From Nocardioides insulae DSM 17944 (lineage in GTDB: Bacteria > Actinomycetota > Actinomycetes > Propionibacteriales > Nocardioidaceae): a DNA stretch of 64,000 bases. The translations under genes were made by a program, and so were the position numbers. The stretch lies in assembly GCF_000422825.1 (NCBI RefSeq), contig NZ_AUGU01000013.1:186001-250000 (forward strand). The letters run 5' to 3'. The notes beneath the pieces were generated by a model. The model saw only the letters and a list, made by a program, of their open reading frames with translations, ran no database searches and was not told where the DNA came from. This document shows, in pieces, positions 33,068-41,481 of this stretch (position 1 is the first letter of the stretch; every line of letters begins with the position of its first letter).

Positions 33068-35575
33068 ATGGCACGCCGTAGGACCAAGGTGGATCTCCCC
33101 GACGACGACTTCGAGGAGCACATCCTCGACACCGACATCAAGCAGGAGATGGAGTCGTCGTTCCTGGAGTACGCCTACTCCGTCATCTACTCCCGCGCCC
33201 TCCCCGACGCCCGCGACGGGCTCAAGCCCGTCCAGCGCCGGATCCTCTACACGATGAACCAGATGCGGCTCTTCCCCGACCGCGGTCACGTGAAGAGCGC
33301 CCGGGTGGTCGGTGAGGTGATGGGTCGTCTCCACCCGCACGGCGACTCGGCCATCTACGACGCCCTGGTGCGCCTGGCCCAGTCGTGGACCATGCGGCTC
33401 CCGATGATCGACGGGCACGGCAACTTCGGGTCACCGGACAACGGTCCGGCCGCGATGCGTTACACCGAGTGCCGGATGGACCCTCCTGCGCTGGCGATGA
33501 CGAGCAGCATCGAGGAGAACACGGTCGACTTCCGGCCCAACTACGACTCGCGTGAGCTGGAGCCGAGCGTGCTGCCGGCGGCCATCCCCAACCTCGTGGT
33601 CAACGGCACCACCGGCATCGCGGTCGGCATGGCCACCAATATGGCCCCGCACAATCTGGTCGAGGTGGTCAACGCTCTGCGCGAGCTGATCAAGCGGCCG
33701 GGTCTGAGCACCGACGACCTGATGCGGTTCGTGCCCGGGCCCGACCTGCCCACCGGCGGGGCGATCGTGGGCCTGGAGGGCATCCGCGATGCCTACGAGA
33801 CCGGTCGCGGCTCGTTCAAGATCCGGGCCAGCGCCACCATCGAGCCAAGCGGCCGGCGCAAGGCGATCGTGGTCACCGAGCTGCCCTACGGGGTGGGCGC
33901 GGAGAAGGTGATCGAGCGGATCAAGACCCTGGTGCAGTCCAAGAAGATCACCGGGATCGCGGATCTGAAGGACCTCACCGACATGGCCAACGGCACCCGG
34001 CTGGTCATCGAGCTGAAGAACGGCTTCGTCCCGGAGGCGCTGCTCGAGCAGCTCTACAAGCTGACCCCGCTGGAGGACTCCTTCGGCATCAACAACGTCG
34101 CCCTGGTCGACGGCCAGCCGCGCACGCTCGGCCTCAAGGAGCTGCTCGAGGTCTTCCTGGCCCACCGCTACGAGGTGGTCCGCCGGCGCACCCAGTTCCG
34201 GCGGGACAAGGCCGCCGACCGCCTCCACCTGGTCGAGGGCCTGCTCCTCGCCATCCTCGACATCGACGAGGTCATCCAGCTGATCCGCAGCTCCGACAAC
34301 GCGCCCGAGGCCAAGCAGCGGCTGCAGTCGGTCTTCGACCTCTCCGAGGTCCAGGCCGAGTACATCCTCGACATGGCGCTACGGCGACTGACCAGGTTCT
34401 CCAAGATCGAGCTGGAGAAGGAGCAGACCGAGTTGCAGCGCACCATCGAGGAGCTCGACGCGATCCTCGCCGACGAGCAGCTGCTGCGCCGGGTCGTCTC
34501 CGACGAGCTGGCCGAGGTCGCCAAGACCTACGGCACCCCTCGGCGTACCGTCCTGCTGGAGTCGGCCGGCGCCCCCGCACTGGCCGCCGCCTCGGTCGAG
34601 GTCCCCGACGACCCCTGCTACGTCTTCCTCTCCTCGACCGGTCTGATCGCCCGCACCACCAACGCCGACCACCTCGGCTCCGGTGGTGAGCGCACCCAGC
34701 ACGACGTCATCGTCTCCACCGTGCGCACCACCGCCCGGGCCGACATCGGGGTCGTCACCACCCGCGGGCGGCTGCTGCGGCTGGGCGTCATCGACCTGCA
34801 TGCGGTCACCGCGTCGGCCTACGAGCCGAACGTCAACGGCGGCCTGCCGCTGTCCACCTACCTCACCTTCGAGGACGGCGAGCAGGCCCTGGCCCTGTGC
34901 TCGCTGACCGGTGAGGGGCTGGGCCTCGCCCTCGGCACCCGCGACGGTGTGGTCAAGCGCACCAACCCGGAGGTGCTGTCCAAGGACGAGTGGGAGGTGA
35001 TCCGGCTGGCCGAGGGCGATGAGGTCGTCGGCGCGGTGGAGCTGCGCACCGGGGAGGAGTCACTCTGCTTCATCACCTCCGAGGCGGCGCTGCTGCACTT
35101 CTCGGCCGGGTTGGTCCGACCCCAGGGTCGTACCGGCGGCGGAGTCGCCGGGATCAAACTGTCCGGTGGTGCGAAGGTCGTCCACTTCGGCGCTCTGGAC
35201 CCCGACACCGGGGTGGTGGTGACCGTCGCCGGCTCCTCCACCGCACTCCCGGGCACCGAGGCCGGCTCGGTCAAGGTCACCCCGTTCGTCGAATACCCCG
35301 CCAAGGGCCGGGCCACCGGCGGCGTCCGCTGTCACCGCTTCCTCAAGGGGGAGGACGCGTTGGTCTTCGGCTGGGCCGGTCCGGCCCCCGCCCGCGCAGC
35401 TGCCGCCAGCGGATCGGCGGTCGAGCTCCCCCCGGCTGAGGGACGCCGGGACGGCTCCGGCTTCGCCCCGGACCAGCCGATCGCCCGCGTCTCCGGCCCG
35501 GTCACACTGACCCTCGGGATCACCGCGGACGCCGGCGATCCTCCCCACCCCGGCAACTCCGCCACGGAAGGCTGA
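33068..35575 (+). CDS. parC: DNA topoisomerase IV subunit A (ParC)
   Basis: An 835-residue type IIA topoisomerase breakage-reunion subunit. The winged-helix region has LKPVQRRILYTM; the quinolone-resistance region reads HPHGDSAIYDAL (Asp93, Ser94); the catalytic Tyr132 is in AAMRYTECRM. A coiled-coil segment (SKIELEKEQTELQRTIEEL) precedes a C-terminal DNA-wrapping beta-pinwheel (about residue 500 on). There is no canonical GyrA box, which fits ParC rather than GyrA, and parE lies on the opposite strand about 9 kb away. Start ATG 33068, 34 bases after the lyase gene. The last 60 residues are Ala/Pro-rich and probably disordered. Confidence 0.88.
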   Translation: MARRRTKVDLPDDDFEEHILDTDIKQEMESSFLEYAYSVIYSRALPDARDGLKPVQRRILYTMNQMRLFPDRGHVKSARVVGEVMGRLHPHGDSAIYDALVRLAQSWTMRLPMIDGHGNFGSPDNGPAAMRYTECRMDPPALAMTSSIEENTVDFRPNYDSRELEPSVLPAAIPNLVVNGTTGIAVGMATNMAPHNLVEVVNALRELIKRPGLSTDDLMRFVPGPDLPTGGAIVGLEGIRDAYETGRGSFKIRASATIEPSGRRKAIVVTELPYGVGAEKVIERIKTLVQSKKITGIADLKDLTDMANGTRLVIELKNGFVPEALLEQLYKLTPLEDSFGINNVALVDGQPRTLGLKELLEVFLAHRYEVVRRRTQFRRDKAADRLHLVEGLLLAILDIDEVIQLIRSSDNAPEAKQRLQSVFDLSEVQAEYILDMALRRLTRFSKIELEKEQTELQRTIEELDAILADEQLLRRVVSDELAEVAKTYGTPRRTVLLESAGAPALAAASVEVPDDPCYVFLSSTGLIARTTNADHLGSGGERTQHDVIVSTVRTTARADIGVVTTRGRLLRLGVIDLHAVTASAYEPNVNGGLPLSTYLTFEDGEQALALCSLTGEGLGLALGTRDGVVKRTNPEVLSKDEWEVIRLAEGDEVVGAVELRTGEESLCFITSEAALLHFSAGLVRPQGRTGGGVAGIKLSGGAKVVHFGALDPDTGVVVTVAGSSTALPGTEAGSVKVTPFVEYPAKGRATGGVRCHRFLKGEDALVFGWAGPAPARAAAASGSAVELPPAEGRRDGSGFAPDQPIARVSGPVTLTLGITADAGDPPHPGNSATEG

Positions 35576-35578
35576 CCG

Positions 35579-36289
35579 ATGGCCACTCTCACCACCCGAC
35601 GCCGCCGATCGCTCTGGCTGGCCGGCGCCCTGGTCGCGCTGGGGGCGCTGGCAGCCTGCTCGGGAGGCTCCGACACCCCGGAAGCCGACCCCGACGAGGT
35701 CCTGGCCGACGCCAAGGCCACCCTCGACGACACCTCCGGCGTACGCATCGAGCTGACCAGCTCCGATCTTCCCGAGGACGTCACCGGGCTGATCGCGGCG
35801 GAGGGCGCGCTCACCCGGGCCCCCGCCTTCGAGGGCGAGATCGTGGTCCGCGCGATGGGCTTCGAACCCAGGGTCCCGGTCGTCGCGGTGGATGCTGCCG
35901 TGTTCGCACAGCTTCCCCTGACCCAGGGGTGGCAGAAGATCGACCCCGGCGAGTACGGCGCACCCGACCCGGCCGCGCTGATCGCCGCCGACGGTGGCCT
36001 CTCCGACCTGCTCATCGAGACGACCGGGGTCGAGGCCGGCGAGAGCGTGCGCGGAGGCGCGGACAACACCGAGGTGCTGACCACCTACTCCGGCACCGTG
36101 CCCGCCGACGCCATCGCGACGGTGTTCCCCTCCACCTCCGGTGAGGTCGAGGCCACCTACACGATCACCGAGGACGGCGAACTCCGCACCGCCGAACTCA
36201 CCGGCGACTTCTACGGCTCCGACGCGGCGATCACCTACACCGTGACCCTGGACGACTACGGGCTCGAGCAGGAGATCAGCGCCCCGTGA
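35579..36289 (+). CDS. LprG/LppX-family lipoprotein
   Basis: A 236-residue exported lipoprotein. The signal peptide has a basic start (TTRRRRSLW), a hydrophobic core and the lipobox LAAC with Cys27 as lipidation site. The mature region matches the LprA/F/G-LppX fold by pattern: DTSGVRIELTSSDLP, FEGEIVVRAMG, YSGTVPADAI. In mycobacteria LprG has a lipid-binding pocket and works with the MFS protein P55 in moving triacylated lipids to the surface. Here the next gene is also an MFS exporter, coupled by a four-base overlap. ATG 35579 starts three bases after the parC stop. Confidence 0.8.
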   Translation: MATLTTRRRRSLWLAGALVALGALAACSGGSDTPEADPDEVLADAKATLDDTSGVRIELTSSDLPEDVTGLIAAEGALTRAPAFEGEIVVRAMGFEPRVPVVAVDAAVFAQLPLTQGWQKIDPGEYGAPDPAALIAADGGLSDLLIETTGVEAGESVRGGADNTEVLTTYSGTVPADAIATVFPSTSGEVEATYTITEDGELRTAELTGDFYGSDAAITYTVTLDDYGLEQEISAP

Positions 36290-38085
36290 CCTCGCCCGGG
36301 AGTCCGGCCGAGCCCTCCCACCGGACCGGCCACACCCGCGCGCTGCTCACCCTGGCCGCGGTCGCGGTGGCCTTCGCCGCCGCCGACACCTACGTGGTCG
36401 TGCTCGCCCTGCCGGACCTCATGCAGGGCGTCGGACTCTCCGTCGACGAACTCCAGCGGGCGGCGCCGATCGTCTCCGGCTTCCTGCTCGGGTACGTCGC
36501 GATGCTGCCGCTCATCGGCCGGATCTCCGATCTCCGCGGCAGGGTGCCCGTCCTGGTCGCAGGCCTGGTGGTCTTCGCGGCCGGCTCCCTGGTGACCGCC
36601 CTCGCCTACGACCTGCCCTCGCTGGTCTGCGGCCGGTTCTTCCAGGGGGTCGGCGGTGGTGCGCTGGTGCCGGCGACCCTGGCGCTGGTCGCCGACCTCT
36701 ACCCCGTCGAGAGGCGCGGCGTCCCGCTCGGCCTGGTCTCGGCCGTCCAGGAGATCGGCAGCGTGCTGGGGCCCCTGCTCGGCGCCGTCGTGTTGGCGGT
36801 CGCCGACTGGCGGGCGATCTTCGGGCTCAACCTGGTGGTCGGCGCCGTCCTGGCGGTCGCGATCGGGCGATTGCGCCGCGTCGACGCGGGCCCCCCGGCC
36901 GATCCGTCGTCCGGACGGCGGGTCGACGTGCTCGGCCTGGTGCTGCTGTGCGCAGCCGTCGCCGCTGGGGTCCTGACCGCGGTGCGCCCCGAGCCGATCC
37001 TGCGTGACCTCACCTGGGGACAGCTCTACATCCCGGTCCCCGGTCTCTCCCCCTTCGGACGCTGGGTCACCCCGCTGGGTCTGGCCACGATCGCGCTGCT
37101 GGCCGGCTTCGTGCTCCGGTGCCTGTTCGCCGCCCGCCCCGCGGTGGACCTGCGGGGCTGGTGGCGGGCCGCACGCACCGCGGACCTGCCCGGCGCCGTA
37201 CTGCTCGCCGTCGCCCTGGGCGGCGTGATCCTCACCTTCGCCACGGCCGACCCGCAGGTGGAGCTGATCTCCCCGCAGGGCGGCTGGTATCTCGCCGGTT
37301 CCGCGGTGGCCACCATCGCCCTGGTGGTCCACCTGCGTCGTACTCCCGACCCACTGATCCCGACCGCGACTCTGCGTCCCCGCGCCGCCTGGGGCGGGGT
37401 ACTGGTCAGCTTCTTCGTCGGAGCGGCCCTGGTGGCCGCGCTCATCGATATCCCGCTCTTCGCCCGCACCACCGTCCACTCCGACAGTCAGCTGATGGCC
37501 GCGCTGGTGCTGGTCCGGTTCCTGATCGCGCTGCCGGCGGGCGCCGTGGTCGGTGGCTGGCTGCTGCGCCGACTCGGCGCCGGCATCGTGGCCGGCGTCG
37601 GGATGCTCCTGGCCGCGGCCGCCTTCGTGCTGATGAGCCGCTGGGACCTCGACAGTCTCGCCCACTTCTCGGCGACGGTCCCGCTGCTGCTCGGCGGGTT
37701 CGGCTTCGGCCTGGCGCTGGCCCCGGTCAATGCCGCGGTCCTGGCCGTGACCGCACCGGCCGTGCACGGTCTTGCCGGTGCGCTGGTCGTGGTGGCCCGC
37801 ATGATCGGCATGCTGGTCGGGATCTCGGCGCTCACCGCGCTCGGTCTGCGCCGCTACTACGCCGAGCAGGCGGATGTGCCCCCGGCCGCCGAGGTATGCG
37901 GCGGGCCGACCCGGTGCGACGCCTACAACGACCTCCTCCAGCAGGCCGGCATCGCCCAGGAGCAGGTCGTCTTCGCCGGAGCGGCCGTGTGTGCCGTCCT
38001 GGCCGCGGTACTCGCGATCGCGCTCTTCCGCGGCGCGCCGACCCGCGAACTGCCGGCTGGTGAGGCGCTTCGCGGCCACCGCTGA
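36286..38085 (+). CDS. MFS exporter of the 14-helix drug/lipid type (P55-like)
   Basis: A 599-residue transporter with about 14 membrane segments. Hallmarks: ADTYVVVLALPDLMQGVG in helix 1, GRISDLRGRVPVLVAG after helix 2, and RFFQGVGGGALVPATLALVADLYPVERRG in helices 4-5 (the Dx(L/Y)P loop). The long loop and central segments are larger than in typical 500-residue QacA-type pumps, as in P55. GTG 36286 overlaps the lipoprotein stop (GTGA). By analogy with LprG-P55 (Rv1411c-Rv1410c) it may export lipids or hydrophobic drugs across the inner membrane to the lipoprotein partner. Confidence 0.82.
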   Translation: MTSPGSPAEPSHRTGHTRALLTLAAVAVAFAAADTYVVVLALPDLMQGVGLSVDELQRAAPIVSGFLLGYVAMLPLIGRISDLRGRVPVLVAGLVVFAAGSLVTALAYDLPSLVCGRFFQGVGGGALVPATLALVADLYPVERRGVPLGLVSAVQEIGSVLGPLLGAVVLAVADWRAIFGLNLVVGAVLAVAIGRLRRVDAGPPADPSSGRRVDVLGLVLLCAAVAAGVLTAVRPEPILRDLTWGQLYIPVPGLSPFGRWVTPLGLATIALLAGFVLRCLFAARPAVDLRGWWRAARTADLPGAVLLAVALGGVILTFATADPQVELISPQGGWYLAGSAVATIALVVHLRRTPDPLIPTATLRPRAAWGGVLVSFFVGAALVAALIDIPLFARTTVHSDSQLMAALVLVRFLIALPAGAVVGGWLLRRLGAGIVAGVGMLLAAAAFVLMSRWDLDSLAHFSATVPLLLGGFGFGLALAPVNAAVLAVTAPAVHGLAGALVVVARMIGMLVGISALTALGLRRYYAEQADVPPAAEVCGGPTRCDAYNDLLQQAGIAQEQVVFAGAAVCAVLAAVLAIALFRGAPTRELPAGEALRGHR

Positions 38086-38107
38086 TCCGTGCGGGAAGCG
38101 TCTCCGA

Positions 38108-38113
38108 TACCTT
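38108..38113 (+). promoter_or_regulatory. -10 element of a leaderless promoter (carbonic anhydrase)
   Basis: TACCTT lies seven bases before ATG 38121. No ribosome site is present in between, so transcription probably begins at the ATG. Confidence 0.5.
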
Positions 38114-38120
38114 CGTGCCC

Positions 38121-38615
38121 ATGGGCAACTTCGACGACCTCCTCGCTGCGAACCAGACCTATGCCGCTGACTTCCACCTGGGTGGGTTCGACGGCATCGC
38201 CAAGGCCGGAGTGGCCATCGTGACCTGCATGGACTCGCGCATCGACCCGCTGCGCATCGTGGGGCTCTCCCCCGGCGACGCCAAGATCCTGCGCAACCCG
38301 GGCGGCCGCGTCACACCGCAGGCGCTGGAGGCCCTGGTGCTCGCCGTCCACCTGCTCAACGTCGACCGCGTCGTGATCATCCCTCACACCCGCTGTGCGG
38401 TCGCCAGCAACTCCGAGGAGGAACTGCGCGCCAAGGTGTCGGAGGCGGCCGGTCAGGACGCCTCCTGGCAGCCGCTGCACGTCATCACCGACCAGGTCGC
38501 CGAGCTCCACCACGACGTGCAGAAGGTGCGCTCGCACCCCCTGATCCCCGACACCATCCAGGTCGGCGGGTTCATCTACGACGTCGACACCGGGCTGCTG
38601 GAGCAGAAGTTCTGA
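38121..38615 (+). CDS. beta-class carbonic anhydrase
   Basis: A 164-residue zinc enzyme for reversible CO2 hydration. Zinc ligands: Cys36 (in CMDSR with Asp38 and Arg40, the catalytic dyad), His89 and Cys92 (HTRC). The sequence is short compared with plant-type beta enzymes and matches the compact mycobacterial Rv1284 type. Start: ATG 38121 is placed ideally behind a TACCTT box for leaderless initiation; GTG 38115 is in frame but less likely. It appears to be a single-gene unit. Confidence 0.88.
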   Translation: MGNFDDLLAANQTYAADFHLGGFDGIAKAGVAIVTCMDSRIDPLRIVGLSPGDAKILRNPGGRVTPQALEALVLAVHLLNVDRVVIIPHTRCAVASNSEEELRAKVSEAAGQDASWQPLHVITDQVAELHHDVQKVRSHPLIPDTIQVGGFIYDVDTGLLEQKF

Positions 38616-38765
38616 TCGGTACCTGAGACCGGCCCCACCGGTTCCCACTCCTTCGCGCAGCAGCGCCTCGGCGTGCCAGTCGGGGAGAACGTGTCCGACC
38701 ACCTCGAGCACCCGGCGCCGATCGGTCGAATCGGGCAGGGGTCTGGTCGTGCACTGGCGAGCGGA

Positions 38766-39239
38766 TCAGCCGCCGTGGGGCCGGCCCTCCCCGTCGGCCG
38801 CACGCCAGGGGTCGGCGAGTTCGGCGACCTCCCGCAGGCTCGCGAGCAGCTCGCCCATCCGCGCGTCGCCGAGGTGATCGCGCCAGCGGCGGAGCTCGGT
38901 CCGCACCGCCGAGTCGGCCTCGGGCACCATCGCCAGCGCGGGTTCGGTGAGGCGCACCAGGCGGGCCCGGCCGTCCCGGGGGTCCGGCACCCGCTCGACG
39001 TGGCCGGACGCCGCCAACTGGTCCACGAGATGGGCCGCGGTCTGCTTGGTGACCCGGCTCTGTGCCGCCAGCTCGGTGATCCGGCTCCCCCCGGGCGCGA
39101 TCCTCGCCAGCAGCCGGGACTGCGCGAGGGTGATCGTGGCCCCCGCAGCGACGGCCGCGTCGTAGGCGACCTCCTCGAGTCGGCGGGAGGCCACGAACAG
39201 CAGGATCCCGAGTTCTGTACCCCGGTCGACTGAGGACAC
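38766..39239 (-). CDS. MarR-family transcriptional regulator
   Basis: A 157-residue MarR protein with helices for dimerisation at both ends and a central winged helix (ITELAAQSRVTKQTAAHLVDQL, followed by the wing RVPDPRDGRARLVRL). GTG 39239 gives the start. It is divergent from the DinB/MDMPI-type enzyme gene, with a perfect 19-base palindrome between them that is the expected operator, so it probably represses both itself and that gene. The ligand is unknown. Confidence 0.85.
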   Translation of the reverse strand: MSSVDRGTELGILLFVASRRLEEVAYDAAVAAGATITLAQSRLLARIAPGGSRITELAAQSRVTKQTAAHLVDQLAASGHVERVPDPRDGRARLVRLTEPALAMVPEADSAVRTELRRWRDHLGDARMGELLASLREVAELADPWRAADGEGRPHGG

Positions 39240-39267
39240 TTGACGGTTCCCTTCGGGCGTGTCAGAT

Positions 39268-39286
39268 TAGTCAGATATTCTGACTA
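39268..39286. promoter_or_regulatory. perfect 19-bp palindrome, putative MarR operator
   Basis: TAGTCAGATATTCTGACTA has 8-bp perfect arms and a TAT centre. It lies midway between the divergent marR and MDMPI-type genes. An extra half site GTCAGAT lies just to its left, at 39261-39267. Confidence 0.7.
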
Positions 39287-39303
39287 TAGCTGATCGGACC
39301 GTC

Positions 39304-39915
39304 ATGGACAGTGACACCCTGTGGGCACACACCGATCGCGAGCGGGCATCCCTGTGCGACCTGCTCACCGGTCTCACCCCGGAGCAGTGGTCGACCCCGT
39401 CGCTGTGCCGGGGCTGGACGGTCCGTGACGTCGCCGCGCACCTCTCCATGGCTCAGCTGACCCTCCCCCAGGCGATGGGCCCCCTGCTCCGCGCCGGCCT
39501 GCGGTTCAACACGATGATCCGCGACAGCGCGAAGAGGAATCCACTGACCCACGACCAGATCGTGGCGAGGATCCGAAGCTTCGAGGGGACCAGGAAGCGG
39601 GCTCCCTTCATCAGCGAGAAGGAACCCCTCCTGGACATCCTCGTCCACACCCAGGACATCTGCGTGCCGCTCGGCGTGGACCGACGGGTGCCGAGCGACG
39701 CGGCGGTGGTCGCGCTCGAGCGCATCCTCGAGCTCAACCACACCCGAGTGCGGCTCCGTCGCCCCCTCGACGGCGTCCGGCTGGTCGCCACCGACGCCGA
39801 CTGGGCCACCGGTCAGGGGCCGGTCGTCGAGGGAGAGCTCCGCTGGCTCCTCCTGCTCGCCGCCGGGCGCGAGGTCGCGCGCGATCACCTCGCCGGAGCG
39901 CTCGAGGCGGTCTGA
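39304..39915 (+). CDS. DinB/MDMPI-type mycothiol-dependent enzyme family protein
   Basis: A 203-residue protein of the maleylpyruvate-isomerase/DinB four-helix family found in actinobacteria. The metal site can be read as His47 (VAAHLS), Asp111 and His115 (LDILVHTQD), the usual H...D/E-x3-H pattern, and RGWTVRDVAAHL is a family signature. Many relatives use mycothiol as cofactor for isomerisation or detoxification; the substrate here is unknown. ATG 39304 lies 17 bases after the palindromic operator, so repressor binding would block transcription directly. A TATAGC box follows the palindrome. Confidence 0.8.
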   Translation: MDSDTLWAHTDRERASLCDLLTGLTPEQWSTPSLCRGWTVRDVAAHLSMAQLTLPQAMGPLLRAGLRFNTMIRDSAKRNPLTHDQIVARIRSFEGTRKRAPFISEKEPLLDILVHTQDICVPLGVDRRVPSDAAVVALERILELNHTRVRLRRPLDGVRLVATDADWATGQGPVVEGELRWLLLLAAGREVARDHLAGALEAV

Positions 39916-40084
39916 GCCCGGAGCCACGGATCGTCGCCGTCGCGAGCGCCACCAGACGGCTGGGCGGGCAAGGCCGAGTGCCGAAGGTCCGTCGAGGTGC
40001 GACAACGCGGCCGGCACGCCCGGATCGCGGCGCGCAGCAGGCGAAGGATCCGCGGATCCAGGCCGAGGTCCCACACGGGTCACC

Positions 40085-40552
40085 TCAGGGACGTGGCCGC
40101 CACCTCTTCCACAGCGCCTCCGCCTCGGCCCGGGTCTTGCCTTCCCACTCCAGACGCACCCGCGCGGTGATGGCATCCTCGCTCGCCTCAAGCGTCTCGG
40201 CCACCAGCTCGACCTGCTCGCTCAGCGGAGCCGGACGCCGATAGCGCACATCGAGGCCCGCCGTGACGTAGGCCAGTTTGGAGCCGTCCGGCGCGCGCCA
40301 CCCGTGGTCGTACGCCGTGTGGTGGACCGCTGCCGCGCTGTGACAGTCCAGCAACGTCGCGATGATCCCGCCGTTGAGGAACCCGCCGCCGTTGTCGTGT
40401 TCGGGCCAGGGCAGGAACTGCGCCACGACCGTGCCGTCGCCGGCGGGGAAGCTGCGCAGTCTCAGCCCCTTCGGGTTGGCCGGGCCGCAGCCGAAACAGG
40501 TCATGCCGGCGAAATAGGTCTCCTGCAGGGAAGGCTCGCTCACGCCCTCCAC
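40085..40552 (-). CDS. PaaI-family (hotdog) acyl-CoA thioesterase
   Basis: A 155-residue hotdog-fold protein. The N-terminus carries CFGCGPANPKGL, the Cys pair common in this subgroup, and the active-site helix reads HDNGGGFLNGGIIATLLDCHSAAAV, with the usual Gly-Gly and acidic residue in LLDC. YVTAGLDVRYRRPAPL is the typical strand motif. It would hydrolyse an acyl-CoA thioester of unknown identity. Start GTG 40552; GTG 40543 is in frame. It is followed on the same strand by no gene within 160 bases, and fdhD begins upstream. Confidence 0.82.
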   Translation of the reverse strand: MEGVSEPSLQETYFAGMTCFGCGPANPKGLRLRSFPAGDGTVVAQFLPWPEHDNGGGFLNGGIIATLLDCHSAAAVHHTAYDHGWRAPDGSKLAYVTAGLDVRYRRPAPLSEQVELVAETLEASEDAITARVRLEWEGKTRAEAEALWKRWRPRP

Positions 40553-40598
40553 CCAACACCCTGCCGGACGCGGCCGCTACCGCACCCCTGGATGCGGC

Positions 40599-41420
40599 TC
40601 AGCGGACGAGCTCTTCGCCGGCGTACAGGTTGAAGCCGTCGTCCCGCACCATCCCGGCCAGCAGCAGTCCGTGCTCCCTCGCCAGGTCGACGGCGAGGGA
40701 AGAGGGCGCCGAGACCGCCACCAATCCCACGACGCCGGCGGCCATCGCCTTCTGCACCAGCTCGAAGGAGACCCGGCCGCTGACCACGAGGAGTCGGTCA
40801 CTGGCCGGCAGGGCGCCGTCCAGCAGCGCGCGGCCGACGGCCTTGTCGACGGCGTTGTGCCGCCCGACGTCCTCGAAGACCCGATCGATGGCGCCCTCCG
40901 CGGTGGCCAGGCCGGCCGCATGCAGCCCTCCGGTGCGGGCGAAGACCCGCTGCTGGGCGCGCAGCGTCCCGGGCAGCCCGGCGAGCACCTCGCCGGTCAC
41001 CTGCCAGCCGTCCCGGCGTGCGTGGCTCGTGCGGAGACCGGAGAGGTCGACCACGTCGGCCGAGCACACGCCGCATGCGGAGGAGGTGACGAACGCGCGG
41101 GCGCGCGGTGCCCTCACCCCCTCACGCAGCCGGGCGAGAACCCGGTCGGTGTCGTGGTCACGACAGGCCCGCAGACTGACCAGGTCCTCGGGCCGGCGTA
41201 CGCCGCGCGCATCCGGGTCTCCTGCGGTCTCCACGCACAGCCATCCGGCCGCGAGTTCGAGGTCGTGGCCCGGGGTGCGCATCACGGTGGCGAGCACCTC
41301 GCCCCCGGGCGCGACGCCGGGGCCCTCCAGCCCCAGCACCAGGGGATCCTCGACCGCCAGGTCGTCACCCCGCGGCCGCCCGCGACGGACGATCGCGCGC
41401 CGCGTGGTCATCACCGCCAT
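40599..41420 (-). CDS. fdhD: formate dehydrogenase accessory sulfurtransferase FdhD
   Basis: A 273-residue sulfurtransferase that passes sulfur from a cysteine desulfurase to the molybdenum cofactor of formate dehydrogenase. The essential CxxC is Cys116-Gly-Val-Cys119 in VTSSACGVCS; the cofactor-binding signature FEDVGRHNAVDK follows near residue 185, and VSGRVSFELVQKA near the end. It is divergent from the FdhF-like oxidoreductase, its probable client. The gap of about 60 bases contains the leaderless promoter of that gene. Confidence 0.92.
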   Translation of the reverse strand: MAVMTTRRAIVRRGRPRGDDLAVEDPLVLGLEGPGVAPGGEVLATVMRTPGHDLELAAGWLCVETAGDPDARGVRRPEDLVSLRACRDHDTDRVLARLREGVRAPRARAFVTSSACGVCSADVVDLSGLRTSHARRDGWQVTGEVLAGLPGTLRAQQRVFARTGGLHAAGLATAEGAIDRVFEDVGRHNAVDKAVGRALLDGALPASDRLLVVSGRVSFELVQKAMAAGVVGLVAVSAPSSLAVDLAREHGLLLAGMVRDDGFNLYAGEELVR

Positions 41421-41469
41421 GATCCCAATCTAGGCCCCCGCCCGACGCCCCGCCGAACCCGGTGCCGGA

Positions 41470-41475
41470 TAGGTT
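41470..41475 (+). promoter_or_regulatory. -10 element of a leaderless promoter (FdhF-like gene)
   Basis: TAGGTT lies six bases before GTG 41482. GGAGAG in the spacer abuts the GTG and is too close to act as a ribosome site. Confidence 0.5.
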
Positions 41476-41481
41476 GGAGAG

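Noticed and set aside
36256..38079. 607-codon minus-strand open frame
   Set aside because: Antisense to the P55-like exporter; the translation is mostly Gln, Arg, Gly, His and Asp, without any fold signal.
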